Below the pieces are notes generated by a model, which was not told the origin of the DNA, did no database searches, and saw only the letters and a list, made by a program, of their open reading frames with translations. This document shows positions 21,308 through 34,946 of a stretch of 64,000 bases of DNA, in pieces. The stretch is from Ectobius pallidus (taxonomy: Eukaryota > Arthropoda > Insecta > Blattodea > Ectobiidae). Where the stretch lies: positions 85,409,432 to 85,473,431 of the forward strand of contig CAXKWD010000009.1 in the NCBI GenBank assembly GCA_964059195.1, written 5' to 3'. Position numbers and translations under genes: made by a program. Each line of letters starts with the position of its first letter. Positions within the stretch are counted from its first letter, which is position 1.

Positions 21308-22884
21308 GTGGGTATCTCGTTGCTGCGTAGACTGCCCAGTGTACGTTACGTTGCATGATGAGCAATCTGCTTGCTTCAGGGAGAGTACAAACTACACCTT
21401 CTTATCCTAACCTTAACCTCTCTTATCTAAACAATTTGCAAGATCAGATCAAAAGAACATACAGTCGTAGTATTTTCCAGCATAAAACATTTTGTTACCT
21501 CCAACATCGATTGATATGAATGTAGTCCTTTTATGAGTTCAGGATCAATATGTGATACTTGCCTCTAGTTTATATCTTACAACTAGTTGCATGCAGAAAC
21601 TGTTTTACATCCTTGTATTGTTGTCATAGCATAAAGCGAAAATGAGATTTCTTAAATAAAAGTTTCCTTTATCAAACAACAGTCCAAGATATTTTAACGT
21701 GGGTATCCCGCAATCATAATGTTGTAAATTTTTAGTTATTTTTATATGACAAAAATTTCAGTTTAAGAATACCAGTGTTAACATATGGTAGAAAATACAA
21801 GATTTAGATTAGATTTTAATTTAGCCTTTTTGTGCATGCTACTAAACTTTTCACAATAATTACAAATAAGAATATTTTTTTAATAGTACTAGTGGCAAGA
21901 AATACAAAATGCTGTATAGTTTTATACAATATTGATCATAATATATGTATTAATCATATCGTATGCCTGAAGTTTTTAATTTAAATTCATTTTCTATATT
22001 ATTTATTAATACTATTTAATACTACTGACCTCAAAAACACATTCTGTGTAATTGCAATGTTAGGTTTTGATCTCTCCTTGGGCCCCCATTTGCATGTAAC
22101 CTACTATAAATTAATCACTTTAACTTGCATTTTAAATGTGAATCCCCAGATTTTGTAAGTGAAACTTCCAGGTTCTTAATTTGGGAATTCATTATTAAAA
22201 TAAATGCTACCTATTAAGACCAAGAATGAAAATATAGATTGCCATCCACTGTGTTAGTGTGAAAATTTTATGACAACTTATCAACAAGATCTAATTTTCG
22301 AGAATTTTACTTTGTTTACTTAGGAGAGAAAGATAGAAAAAGGATGATAAACTGAGTTATCACATTGGCAAATCTGAGTCTCAAAGTCTGTAGAATACCT
22401 TTTAAAAATTACAAATTTTGCTTTCATACATTTTTGTTTTTGTGTGTAGTCTTCTGGCCATTATATACAGTAATTTTATCTACTTTTTTAAAAACTTTCA
22501 ATAGCATTTTGAAATGGGGACTGACTAGAGTATGCTTACATCCACAAAGTCTCTGACTTTTTAGCAAATACCTTAGAAGCGAGTGTGCAAGTTGCAAGAA
22601 TTCATTGCAGTAGGGGTTGCTGCACCCTCATTGGTCCAACTCTTCTATTCCACTTAATGTCTTGTCTGTCTATTTGCCACTTCTACTGCTTCGGCAGACA
22701 TCTCACAGGTACTGCTGCTACTACTAACACCATGAACCTGATTATAAGTTTTTCTGCTTCTGGTCCAATTAGTTCTTCGTCCGAATGTACTCTTTCTCCG
22801 TTTCCTGAACATTGCGGCATATTTGTCCCCATTCTGCTTTTCCCATTTCTAAAAAAATTCATTCACACTCAACTGCCAAATCGC

Positions 22885-23570
22885 TCGTGGGCTGCAATAG
22901 TGGCACAACTCAAAATTTACGAATTTTGAGTTAATGCACTATTCAGAATTGCAGATTGGTCTACTTTCCAGCAGCAACAGCGGCATATCTTATAGTACAG
23001 TATTCTACAAACAGATGACAGAAGTGTCGCTGTTGCATGCTCTGCTTTGTTATTTACTCTGGCTGCAATAGTGGCACTTTTCAAGTTGTGCCCGTGTTGC
23101 AGAAGTATTGAATTGTTTTCTGCGGGACATCTCTGGTGTACTTCACGAATTGTGCCGTTGTTGCAACTTAACATGACTATGGTTATGGTTTTGGTGTTGC
23201 AACTTGGTTACTCGTTACACTTTTTTAATAATTTGTTTACATCATTAATAAAGCTTACTCTTTTTGCCTGTACATTCGTTTCATAAGCCACAAACTTCCA
23301 AGATAGCCCAACGTAATGTATTAGAAACATTCAGCAATAGTGGCACATCTCAAAAAATGAGTCCTGAAAACAATAAGGAGGGTGAGGGGGTAACATTTTT
23401 GTGATGTTATTATTAACTGAACCCTTACGGAGCCATTTAGTACCGTTTGCCACTTATTCCATCAGTGAATCCTATGAATGATGCATTTCAATATAAGGTG
23501 AAACTTCAAACTCATTTATCTCAGCTTCTGATTTTTTCAGTTGTGCCACTATTGCAGCCCACGAACGAAA
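22885..23570. repeat. Cluster of GTGCCACTATTGCAGC-like motifs
   Basis: The 15- to 16-base word GTGCCACTATTGCAGC occurs on the minus strand at about 22895-22910 and 23060-23075, as GTGCCACTATTGCTG at about 23330-23345, and on the + strand at about 23545-23561. The first and last copies are followed by CCACGA(G/A)CGA in opposite orientations. The cluster adjoins the 3' side of the DDE transposase remnant and may be part of that element. Confidence 0.5.
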
Positions 23571-24420
23571 TGTCGTTCTGTTTAAATGTTGTATTGTTGC
23601 TGGCAAACCACTGCTTTAAATTCTGCCAGATCTTTTCAATGACATTAAGATTGCGATGATATGGAGGCAATCTGAGAACACAATGACCATTGCTTCCAAC
23701 ATGCCGTTGAGGACATAATTTTGTCTTGGCTTATGAATATTAATTAATTTGTAGAGTTCTATTTGCAGCATACCTGTAGAGTATGATATTTTGTTCGTCA
23801 GTAACCAGTCCTCCAAATCTTTTTTCCTTGATGACGATGTGGGGCACTTGTCACTATTACATTATAATAGGAAGAGTTATCTATGACGAGAACAGAATTC
23901 TGAGTTAGATCCGGTTTAAGTTTTTCACCGTCCCATCACATGTAATTGTTCCTGAGGGCTATCATCAGTCCATGCTGAGTTCATCGCATGAAAACTGTGA
24001 ATATAGGTATCTTCATTATAGCCTGTTGGTCGACCCTCACTTATGAGACACATGCACTTCCCTTTTATTGTTTTTCTATTAAGACATGCCTGTTGTCGCA
24101 TCTTTTTCCACCGAAATCCAAGGGTTTAACAAATTGAATTCCTTCCCCCTTTGTAGCTTATGGTTTTCTGTAATACCTTCAGCACAGATTTAACTGTAGG
24201 AACTGTTTTATGAATAATGCAGAACTCTCGAACTGTTCTGTGTACCGCAAATTGTAAAAAATCATAAAGATCTGTGCATATCTCAATCTGTTTTTAGTGC
24301 TGAATGAAAGCGCTGTCCTTGCATGAAAACTTCCCATTTTCTCTTGGATTTCTTTTACAGCACTATGGGAAACCCTGATTGCCTTTGCCACCTGCTTCTG
24401 AACTTTGTTAACTAGGATTT
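23560..24420 (-). pseudogene. DDE transposase of the Tc1/mariner superfamily, broken
   Basis: Reading the minus strand from 24420, the pieces come in the right order for one transposase. A helix-turn-helix part has VAKAIRVSHSAVKEIQEKMG and then LSFSTKNR. A catalytic segment has VLVIDNSSYYN. EDWLLTNKISYSTGMLQIEL follows, and then GHCVLRLPPYHRNLNVIEKI, which supplies the last catalytic Glu (NVIE). Frames change several times and stops interrupt, so it is dead. The LRLPPYH..NxIExIW block is typical of a large insect DDE group. Confidence 0.7.
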
Positions 24421-25630
24421 TAAATGTTTTGCTGTGATCAAATCTAGATGGATCTATGTGAAATTTGTGGTGAACAAAATAAGGTCAAGCTGGTTTTCTC
24501 GGGGTGCTCTTGTTTTCCCCTGCCATAGGCCTATATCACTTCACCGTTTCTCCATTCATCATAATTTGACCATTGGTTGCAATTAAAAAATTATTCTTAA
24601 ACTATTTGCTGTCAGCTTCTTCTTGCATATACTACAGTACATTAGCAACCACTTCTCTTGTTTGACCTTTTAAAGTCTTCCTATACTTCCTTCCACTGAA
24701 CTAGTAGATTCTGTAATAACGTTATGAACAAAATAGACTGATAACATGCTGGAGGCACAATCTTTACACTGTTCTCAACAGCAACCCATTGATCTACGCA
24801 CTTGAGAGTACGTGCATTCTCTTAACGAGAGGCTCGCTGGCTAGGTTAGTCTTCAAGGCCAGAGACATTGTGAAAGTAATCTACCTCTAACACCTGTACA
24901 TGTCGTATTCAGATTTTTTTAAGTAAAATGTATAATAAGAGATCTTTTCCAGTTAATTACAAGAACAAATGCCCTCATTCCTTCTGATAACTGGCATAAC
25001 AGATTTAAATTCATTAGAGAAAACACTTTTCTGCTATTATTAATTAAGCAGTATGTTGAAAATCTCTGTGGAGTCTTCGACTAGCTTTTAAAATTTGAAT
25101 ATTGCAAAAGTTGTTAAATATCAAGATCTTGCAAATTGCAGCCTCTTCTTTTGTACAGAAGTGTAACTCAAAAAGTTTTTTGAGGCACACTACTTAATTC
25201 TCTATGAGTTATTGTAGAAGTGGCATATGTCTGAGAATAACAAAATTGAAATAGAAATAATAATAATTACGATTTTCTTCATCAAAAGGCATAGGCAGAT
25301 TCGTTTGTGTTGTGGCCAAATTCTCATCTGCTTGTAGACTTGAAAATGCAAAATATTGAGAACAGAGGGAGGTGAGTTTGCCTACAGATGCATGAAGTTA
25401 TATGTAATGTTGTGATCTGGGTAAGGGATATGCCATGCTCAATAACAAAGAAGATCGAAGTGGAGTTAATGCAGGGAGACTTAAAATCCGTATCTGATAT
25501 TGGTAATATTGCTCATTAGTGCCATTTATTAACTAAAGCCTTTCAAACCTTCCTACAGCTGCACATAAATCTGCTTACTGCCCTTACACACAGAGTAATT
25601 TTATGTATAGATTTGTGTTTACAAATTGAA

Positions 25631-26357
25631 ATTGAGGGGGTCAGTGCAACAGTGTCTAACCTTCCTGACAGGTAAAATTGGATTTTGATGCCATCTGTAG
25701 CACTTGGGATGAACTATCTTCCTATGCTGGGATTGGACCAATTACACCTTGCTTTTGATTCTCTGAAACAAAATTCCTCTTTTATAAGTTCAACCAAAAG
25801 TTTCCAAGCCAGGATCAATAGAACCGAAGAATCTTAAGGACAGTAATGATCATCTTAAACAATAACGCCTATTCATAATTAATTTTACGATTCTCAGAAT
25901 TTTGTAAATAAGGTAGATAATGGGGAGAATGACTGTCGTCTTTTATTCATATCAGACTCTGCGTAGAACAGAATAATCATTGGAACTTATGATCAAAACT
26001 AATAAATAGCTGTCGCTATTAAATAACGTTTCTTGACATGTAAAAGAATCCAGCAATTATTAAAATAATTTTTTCTCTTTTCAAAAGTACAAATAAAATC
26101 AGTGGTCTAACCAAGAAAGAAGTGCTGCAGGGTCTTGTAAAAGTGATAATATCTCTTAACGGTCTGTAACTTACAATAATTATGCCATATAACTTTGTAA
26201 TTAAGGTGACTAACACCATGGAACACTCCAGTCCCAACATAATCAGATTTCTCCAATTGCATGGAAAACCACATGAGTAGTAGAACTTTAACTTGCTTTT
26301 TTCTCTAAACTCTAAAATAAACTGCTGTTAGACCACTGTTGCCCTGACCCCCTCAAT
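25631..26357. mobile_element. 727-bp MITE with TTGAGGGGGTCAG ends
   Basis: The left end ATTGAGGGGGTCAGTGCAAC and then AGTGTCTAAC is matched by the reverse complement of the right end, ATTGAGGGGGTCAGGGCAAC and then AGTGGTCTAAC. The inside is AT-rich with no transposase. The superfamily was not determined. Confidence 0.72.
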
Positions 26358-26928
26358 TGGACATTTAAACTTTTCATAAGTAAATTGGTTCACAAGTGAA
26401 ATCAAACATTAAAAAAATTTCCACAAGAATGTTACATAGTAATATGATCACTCAAACTGCAAAAATTGATTGTTTCTTATATTATGGGCTACTGTACCAG
26501 TGATTTCTAACGCAGTGACCAAATATTTTATGATCATAAATATTAGGTGAAGAAATGAGTCTTCTAATGTTCTAAAATATAATTCAGCATGTACACTTTT
26601 CTGCAAAAATAATGGGCTGACATCTGGGCATTAGAAATGTAAACTTGTGTTGAGTGGTTTGAGCGAATAAATTAATTACACTTCAAGGCAGTGCAGAGGC
26701 TTTTGCTCATTGAAAATAATGTCTACATTATAGTCATTCTTTGATATGTTCTATAACGTTCAGGGTTTGCTTCCTGATTGAATAATTTAAAAAAAAAATC
26801 CTTTGTTTAATTATTAATTGTCATTTATTATTTGACTACCCATTATGTACACCAGTCCAGGAATATTTAATTGACAATTTTACAATCCATTGTCTTTAAA
26901 GTAAACGTAAAGTTATCCCTATACATGC

Positions 26929-27199
26929 CATGGAGGCCCAGAGGGTTCCAAGAGGTTGAGGCTCCCATATTTTGGACATTCGACACATGAAGGTGGTAAG
27001 GTTGTCAGTCTTATGCACCGACCGCCTTTACCCCCAGGATTGTTCTGGTACTCATTTCTATTAGAGGCTGAGTCGACCCCAGGGCCAATAGTGCCACCAG
27101 AAGAATTAGGCCAATTGAAAAATCTCAGCGACTTCATCGGGAACTGAACCCGTGACCTTTCGGTTTGTAGCTTAGTGCCTCAACCACTACGCTATGGCT
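26929..27199 (-). mobile_element. tRNA-derived SINE
   Basis: On the minus strand it begins with an A-box-like GCGTAGTGGTTGAGGCACTA, followed at tRNA spacing by the B box GGGTTCAGTTCCCGATG. A body of about 190 bp then ends near CCTCTGGGCCTCCATGGCAT. A nested relative of the same body is at 5317-5900. Open frames across it are by-products. Confidence 0.75.
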
Positions 27200-28509
27200 T
27201 TAAAGTACTTTAGTAAATACAGTTTTTCTTGAAAGATATCATCCTCTTGGAGGAATGTGTCAATATACTTAGTGTCATATTATGTACATACCTAACCGGA
27301 ATATAAAATGTAGATTTAAATTTTTGTTTGTTTTTATCTACAGTTCATACACATATAGACATTTTTGGAAGTAAATTTAAATATTTCTAATATTCAAGAA
27401 AAAATTTACAGTGAAAGTGTTGGAACAATTCTTGCTCCCATAATTTCTAAGATAATTTTAGATATGATTCTGGTTTATATTAGAAAATGTGTGCAGTAAT
27501 AAATTCTGAAGCAATTTTAGGAATTCTAAAACCGCTAATTCTGCAATGTTTAAATTCTATTTAATGTTCTGGTTTAAACAAAGGACTAAATGATAAACTT
27601 GGTGGACGAATTACGTAGAGACTGAAGAATTTATCTTGTGAATTATTCACCCAGGTCTAGTAGCTGTAGTAAGGCTTTAATTATTACATGGCTCTAATTG
27701 ACAATATTACCCTATACCAATAATTTATTTTATACAGAAAAATATTAACTTTAATATTTTGAGAAGATTTACAAAGCTAGATTTTAGAAAGAATATAAAA
27801 GAAGAAAACTGTACCAAGCGTAAGTGTTTACTGAATAGAAACTTAACATTTAAAAAAGATTAATTGGTCTATGTACATTTAGGTACTTAATTTAATTAAC
27901 TCCAGATAAGTAAGCAAAATTAATCAACTTAGATTTTGTCATTCAGCCTTTGATAGAAAAAATTGTGAACCTCTGATTCTCTGCTTTGCCATGGCTGGAA
28001 TGAATTTCTTGAATGCTTGTTGACCATTCAGCTCTGATCTCTCTACGATCAATCAACTTCTTGTAACATGATTAATTAATGAAGGGATTTTTCTACTATT
28101 GGTGAATATATTGAATGAGCATGGCTTGCCGGTATGATCTGCCATCTAGTCTGGGTTGTCATGGAATAATTGAGCATTAACAGAAATGAGTTACGTCTTC
28201 TAACAAAGGAAGGATATCTTTTGTCTCTCACTCTTGTCAAACATTTAGGGGAGAAAATAAAAAGTTATATCGATCAAGTTTTCCTGTTTAAACAATCATT
28301 ATAAACACCATCCACTGAGGTAAAAACTAACCTGCCTAACATTTATCAGTAGGTTCGTTCTGCTAACTTTATAAAATGACTTTTCATCCTTAGCATCACC
28401 CTTTTTGCAAGAAGATGGGTTAAAGAAAATCCATTTTGTTAAATTATTATCACTAAACCAGTAAGATACATTCATTTGGGATGAAAGCTTTTTTTTTTAA
28501 ATTATTTTT

Positions 28510-28615
28510 TATTCTAGAGTGGTTTTCAAAAATACTTTTTTCCCTTTAAATTATTTATTTGGTATTCTAGAGTGGTTCTCAAAAATACTTTTTTCCCTTT
28601 AAATTATTTATTTGG
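28510..28615. repeat. 53-bp tandem duplication
   Basis: Two adjacent copies of a 53-base unit start TATTCTAGAGTGGTT(T/C)TCAA and end TTAAATTATTTATTTGG, with one difference. This is a recent local duplication. Confidence 0.9.
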
Positions 28616-28949
28616 TAGCTTAAATGATGAAAAAAATACCAGAATATGCCTGCAAATGTATGTCTCAGGCAAATTTTGATTTGTATTTCTGAAGGAAAAG
28701 TGATTAATAAATTTTTATGAAGTATCATACCGATAACTAATTAGTATAGCTTTGGGTAAAAGTAGGCCTTTTGACAATTGACAAAAGTGCTAGAAATATA
28801 ATTACATGTTTCCTGGCTTGCATCGGATACACTGACCTTATCACACAGATCAGAAAACAACAATCTCTGATGTATTTCATATGTATAAATGTTTACTACA
28901 TCATATTGTATGTGTCAGCTATCAATAAGTTTGATCATGGCTTTCTACA

Positions 28950-29470
28950 GGGTCTTTATTATAAGTTGAGACGGTGCGACCGGTGTTTTCACTCTCCGCT
29001 ACGGAGTCCGCATTAGCCGCCGGTGACGCGCGCGCGGCTTCCCTGCTTAAAGTGTAGGCTATTTAAAGTATTACATATCTTTCCTTATAACATATGTTGG
29101 AAGTGTCGTCCTTCCTGTGTTATACAGGCATTGTATCTGGAAACCACATTCTGGCTGACGCGAGTGAGTTCTTCCACTGTAATGCCCCTAATTTCATTCG
29201 TAATGTTTTCTTTCAGCTCCTCCAATGTGTGAGGATTTGTTCGATAAACCTTATCTTCATCACGTACCGTACACGTCCAGCAGACTCGTACTTAAAATAA
29301 TGTTTACACACAAAAATACGATGCTGCAGCGAAATGGGTCTCACCATGTTGACACTTTAACAATAACTGCACGTGCCGATGTTGCATCAAGGTCAGACCG
29401 GCTGCGCGCGCCTTCCGTCGCCCGGTCTCAAGCCTTCCGTCGCCCCCGTCTCAACTTATAATAAAGACTC
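28950..29470 (-). mobile_element. Mariner-type element with TIRs and transposase tail
   Basis: The left end GGTCTTTATTATAAGTTGAG and then ACGG is the inverted repeat of the right end CCGTCTCAACTTATAATAAA and then GACTC. Within it the minus strand encodes the intact C-terminal end of a transposase. The rest is GC-rich and non-coding. It is an internally deleted copy of about 520 bp. Confidence 0.75.
29090..29279 (-). pseudogene. Mariner-type transposase C-terminal fragment
   Basis: The minus strand reads DEDKVYRTNPHTLEELKENI, then TNEIRGITVEELTRVSQNVV, then CITQEGRHFQHML and a TAA stop. This order (xVY..NPxTLEELKxxI..GGRHFxH) is the normal C-terminus of an insect mariner-like transposase. The frame is open to the stop, so this copy is younger than its relatives at 17.2 and 40.3 kb. 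The catalytic DDE part is absent. Confidence 0.75.
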
Positions 29471-30114
29471 GTTATAACATATACATATTAATTGTTCATG
29501 GGAAAATATGAAACATCTTTCATTATTTTTCGTCTGCTATCAAGCAAGCTACAATAAAAAGTCGAACTTTTCTCCAGATCAGTTAACCTAAACACTCGTA
29601 TTTCCAATCTCATTGCCGATATTGTTTGTTACATTTTTGAACAATTGAAAATGCGAATCTGATGAGGTCAATCCGTTAACAGTGAGTGCACTCCACTTCA
29701 ATTATTTGTCGCATGTGACCCATACTCTGAGTACCGGTAATATGTTAAAAGCCATTCAGTCTTGTTAGTGTGTTAAAATTAAACACAACTTTGAATTATT
29801 TTTCTATTAGTCTCTCTATAGCTTTGCATTGCATTCAGAAACACAGTCTGCTATTAATGCTTATTAAAAAGACAAGCTACATATTAATATGAAAAAATTA
29901 TTGAAAAAATGTATTTTTTTAAACAAAATATTCAACATAAATAATCATTTTTTTCAAATTACTCATAATAAGAAAACAGCAAAAGGAATATCTTTCCATA
30001 AATACATATTTAAAACGCATTAATTAATTCAGTATTACTGGTACATTACCTAGAACATTCTTTAAGGCGTGGTCTCCTTACCTTCATCTGAATTCAAACC
30101 GCCTGACTTACATC

Positions 30115-30238
30115 TTGTACTGCTAGATGCTGTGACTGGTGGCTTTACGAGTTCTTTTAGTTAACACTAAATTCAGAACTTCGATCTGTTGAAGCTGGGA
30201 AACTCAAAGAACCAAAGTAATAGCATCTAGCAGTACAA
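30115..30238. repeat. 17-bp inverted repeat with an 90-base loop
   Basis: TTGTACTGCTAGATGCT (30115-30131) is exactly complementary to AGCATCTAGCAGTACAA (30222-30238). The loop contains GAGTTCTTTTAGTT and AACTCAAAGAACC, which extend partial pairing. It may be a small MITE remnant. Confidence 0.6.
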
Positions 30239-30691
30239 AATTGGATATTTGGTATTGGAACTTAACTGAAAATTAGAAAAATCTCATTAACCTTTTAATT
30301 GCTGTGGCCATGATCATGAGGAAAATCTGCTTGAATTTGCCCACATAAGAGTCAACAGTATACAAGATAAGTATTTAATAAATTTTGATGTATAAAAATG
30401 CAGATCTTTATCCTTGTATTACAAATAACACTCATAAACTGAACTTTTAAAAAATTTTCCCAGTGATTTAAAATCTATCATCACAGTGAGGCTACAACAG
30501 TTAAAAGGTTAACATGTTCTAAGTAACGTAAATATAATAGCAAAATAGTGATTTCTTCCTTACTTATATTTATTTAAATAATTTTTATAAGAACGATATT
30601 TTACTTGAACATGACCATTTTTTATCTGCTTAACCAACCCAGCTGGCCATTTGCTTAGCCCTAGCAATATCAATAAAAACTATATATGTTT

Positions 30692-30787
30692 AATTTGCAT
30701 ATCATCCCCTGTATGGCAAACTAGCGAAGTGCATTAAATATTTATTACACTTTCGCTAGTTTGCCATACAGGGGACGATATGTAAAT
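30692..30787. repeat. 96-bp hairpin
   Basis: ATTTGCATATCATCCCCTGT and ATGGCAAACTAGCGAAGTG pair with CACTTTCGCTAGTTTGCCAT and ACAGGGGACGATATGTAAAT, with three or four mismatches. The loop is about 16 A/T-rich bases (CATTAAATATTTATTA). Transcribed with shep it would form a pre-miRNA-sized stem of about 38 bp. Confidence 0.85.
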
Positions 30788-32429
30788 ACTAAGATATAAG
30801 TGAGAATGATTATAAATTAGGCTATATTATTGAATCCTTTTCTTGGAATATTTTTTCTGGGGCAATAGTGTACCTGGGTGAAGAACTTACCTTTGACAGG
30901 TTATCCTTGGATTGCTTGGTAGAAATAATGTGAAAGATAACTCCACAGAGTATTCTAAAGCATCAACTCAACTAGCAATCAGAAGCTTATTAGAATAGAA
31001 TAGAATGGTTACCTCCAAGAGGAAATGAAATAAGTCAAATTTTATCAAAGTGAACCTGGCGGTTAAATGATTGTTCCTAGAAGCACAGGACAAAAATGTG
31101 CACAACTTGCTTTAATCCTTAGAAATTTTGTGACAAAAGAGACATGAGATGTGCTTCCTTTTTAGGAATAACTATAAGAATTTAAGTCCACAGACTAAAC
31201 TTTCCACTTTTTGTCCTCTCCTTGTAATGTGTTGTAATGTATTGTAGCAACTACAGTTAACTTTATATTAATTCAGTATTGGTAATATTATTGGTAGTAT
31301 TACTAAGTTAACTGTTAATGTAATCTTAATTTTGTAAAAAATAATTATTACAGTATTGTAGTGAAAGTAGTAATGTCTTTAGATGTAGTAGAGCCATGTG
31401 TTTGATTCAGAAGTGAACATTTGAGTAGGTTATATTATCTATAGTAAATTCTTTGTCATTCGTTTATTTTTCGTAAAGTAAAGTAGATTTGCAGTCATAG
31501 TAGCCAAGATTGAAAACAGTGTACTTGATTTATGCTATTTATATTAGTCTGGAATTGTCGTTAACTTGTTCAGTAATGCATTATAATTTTTAATTAGAAT
31601 AAAAATGAGCAGCTGGTTTTATGTTAATTGATTAATGGAAATATTATCATAGGCTGTTTGCATGTGTGTTTTTTCAGGAAGGTAAAGGATATTTCGTTCC
31701 TTCTCATCGTTATACATATTCTACATAGGTGATCTGAGTCATCTAGATTTAAAATCTTCTTCATGTACTTATATTAAAAGTGATAAGTAGCCAAAGTTTT
31801 TTTTTTTTAATTGTTAAAAATCCTTTATTCTAGTAGGTGAAAGTAGTGGGTATCTAAAAGTGCTGAATTAAAGATTCTGTCATTAGACTGACAATTGCAT
31901 TGTTTTAAGCCTCTTCCACCCCCTTTGTCAAAATAATTTTTTGTTGCAAAATTATGCCTACATCAGGTGTTTATGTCAATTAGAATAACTACAAGGGCTG
32001 AAAATCTATTGGTGGAAACTGACATTTAAAATCTCAGCAAATCACAGCAAGTTCAAACCATTTTTTTCAGATGTTGGTTAGATATTCAGCATATGACAGG
32101 ACAAATTTAATCCTTTTCACTAGATATGTCTTGACTTGCCCTAAAATGAAGTTAATGGTATTGATAACAGTTCAATTGGTTTAGATTTTCTTGACTTACA
32201 GAGATACTTTCGAAGAATATGCATTTCTTTACACACACACACAAATGATTGTTTAAAGCCTGTCATTTTTCTTTGCTTCAGTCTGGCCAATTTCATCTGT
32301 CACATTCAAGCATTCATCATTAAAAAGTTCTTGCAACTGTTCGTTATGATAATGCAGATTAACTCATGAGTGTGTGAGAGTCACGAATCATTGAAGAAAT
32401 TCTGGTTTTCTGGTGTGTAAATGTCTTTA

Positions 32430-32645
32430 AGGGGTCACTTGCTAAAAATGCATATAATGTTGCATGTAATGAAAATGTTACACCGGGGATTACTAGCTAA
32501 AATTGCATCTAATGAAATGTTACATCAGTCTGTAGGGGTCACATTTTGAAACTGGCCTTAACAGAAATGTTAGGTCTTTAAAATTGGTCTGTAAGGGAGC
32601 ACGTCCTAAAACTGCATGTAATGAAATCATTATTTCGGTCTAAGT
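32430..32645. repeat. Degenerate minisatellite, unit about 60 bp
   Basis: Three to four loose copies share GGGGTCAC..CTAAAA.TGCAT.TAATGAAA(T)GTTAC and CGGTCTGTA-like words. Divergence between copies is high, so the array is old. Confidence 0.55.
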
Positions 32646-34041
32646 GTTTGACTTGTTGGGTCCAAAAATGGTGTGAAGAAACTGGCAGCAAGACAGAGGG
32701 ATACCAATCCTAACCCACCTCCTTTTACCATTGCGGAACATGTCTTTCTCTGTAGAGAGCATGCTAGACTTTGGCAGGATGCACAGGACGTTCCAACTAT
32801 AATCTAACGAAACTGGTTTGAACTTACTGTTATCCATCGTGATTTTGTGGATGTGTTGCCACTCATAAATTTACAACCTTCATATGTTGTTTTTACAGAT
32901 CTGCATTTTTCATATTTGTGGTGAGTTTGAACTTTGTTTGTAGAAATTTCTGGCTATGATACTTCTGACTTTCTAAATTAAATCAATTATAATAAAAAAT
33001 AAATAAAGTTACATTATGGTATAGTAAAGATAACTCTACTATAAAAAATAATAATGTAACTTCCATTACTCTTTAGAAACCAAACACCTCTACTTCTTAA
33101 ATTAAGATATATTAGTAATATTTATTCTAAATTAGAAGCCCTATTTAAAAAATCATAGTAATTTTTAAGGAAAGTACAGAGAGTCATGAGTTCAAACCTT
33201 TATGTTCTTGATGAGATTTTACTCTAGATGATTCATTTAAATATTTTAATTATAAGTAAAGGTAAATTTGTATTAGTAATTATTGTTAGCAATATATGAG
33301 AATTTGTCTTATTCTCATACACAGTAGAATATTATTATTACCTAACCATAAAAGAATATTCAAACAGTAGAATCAGAAAAACTGAACAGAGACTTCACTG
33401 GGGTCTGATAATTTTGTGTTGGTATATGTTCCTTCTGTGTGACATCGTGAACAGATCCATACATAAATAAATTCATTAAATTAATTTCTACTTCCCTTCC
33501 TAGGTTGCTGCACAGGCAAACTTTTCTGAACAAACAGACAAGAGTAATCATAAAAAAAAAATGGTTTAAGAGGAAAAATAATAATTTAGACACCCTGTAG
33601 AGAGAATTTCCATGAATGATTAAAAAGATGGCTCCACCCCTCCCCTGGTTAAATTCCAAAAACACTGTTTTCCCTTACTAATAGCTTTCTTAACAGTCAA
33701 ACAATTGTGAAAGCACAAAGTGAAATTTAATTTTTAACTTTATTAACTACTCAGTCTTTATCAATTCCCTCTATCTTTTAGTTTTAATATACATTTCTAT
33801 GAGATCCAACATAATCATGTTCAGCGATGCACTGACTAGTATGACCAATTCTATTTCCGAAAGCAAAAGTGATGCATTGCCAATAATTTACATGGTGTTC
33901 AAAAGATCAATCCTTGACTGGGAGAATAAATTAGATAAATAAAAAAGACCCAATACTATCAAGCTGTGCTGCAGTTTCCTATATGAAAATGTTTTATTTG
34001 CTAAAGGTTTTAAATTTTTAAAATTTCATACTATTGTTGTT

Positions 34042-34595
34042 TACTGTTTATCGTCAAATTTGCTATATATTCTTCCTCCCCAAGTAGTTTTCCCCTATCC
34101 TATTTACAGCGAAGAAAGTGGGGGAAAAAACCAGATGCAGTATGCTATGCCATGATTTTTCCCTATTATACTGTACCTCACTTTTGAAAAAAAAAAAAAA
34201 AAGCATACTCCCTCCCTTACAACATAATTATTTTGTGATATGCAAGAAATTGTTCTATACACTCAGCAGTAATTTTAATTACGGCAAAGTCTTGCACAGA
34301 TTGTATTGTCTGTTTACAGACATTTATTTATTTCAGTAGAGATATTTTAAAAAGTATTTAATACCTACTTAAACAATATATAAGTTACATTATTTTGTTA
34401 CCGAGAAATATTAAAAAAAAAACAAATCATTAAGATAGCAACAAAGGTCATCACAATTTACCGGTCACAGCCTTCTATACTGGAAATCACTACTGTTTAT
34501 CGTCAAATTTGCTATAAATTCTTCCTCCCCAAGTAGTTTCACCCTACCTATTTTCAGTAAAGGAAGTGGGGAAAAAACCAGATGTGGTATGCTAT
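34042..34595. repeat. Direct duplication of about 105 bp, 449 bp apart
   Basis: The segments 34042-34148 and 34491-34595 both read TACTGTTTATCGTCAAATTT, then CTTCCTCCCCAAGTAGTTT, then AAAAAACCAGATG and TATGCTATG, with scattered differences. The interval between them has an A-run (34187-34202) and no gene. Confidence 0.8.
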
Positions 34596-34946
34596 GAAAC
34601 CAGTGCTGGTATTCCAGCAGGCCTTCATGATAAAAACTTAAATGTTGAGGACAGAAAGTGCCTTGATACCCAAAGTCAAGACTTATGGGCTAAGATGTTG
34701 TCAGGTATCAGTCTTCCTTGATAGCACTTAGTACTTCCAGGTTCCTAGTTTTTTCATGAAAGAAATTTCTAACATTTTTTTCAGATACACTGAACTTCTT
34801 TTTTATGATTGCTTTAACAATTAAAGCCATAAACGTTGACACTGAAACAAACCTTGTTTCTAAAACTTGGAAGTAATATGAGGAGTTATGTTAAAACTTA
34901 CTGTACTGATTCTGGATTTGTTTTAGCAGAAGGCAAAGAATAACAG

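Noticed and set aside
22585..22929. 114-codon + strand open frame
   Set aside because: No protein features recognised; it overlaps the debris and repeated words beside the broken transposase.
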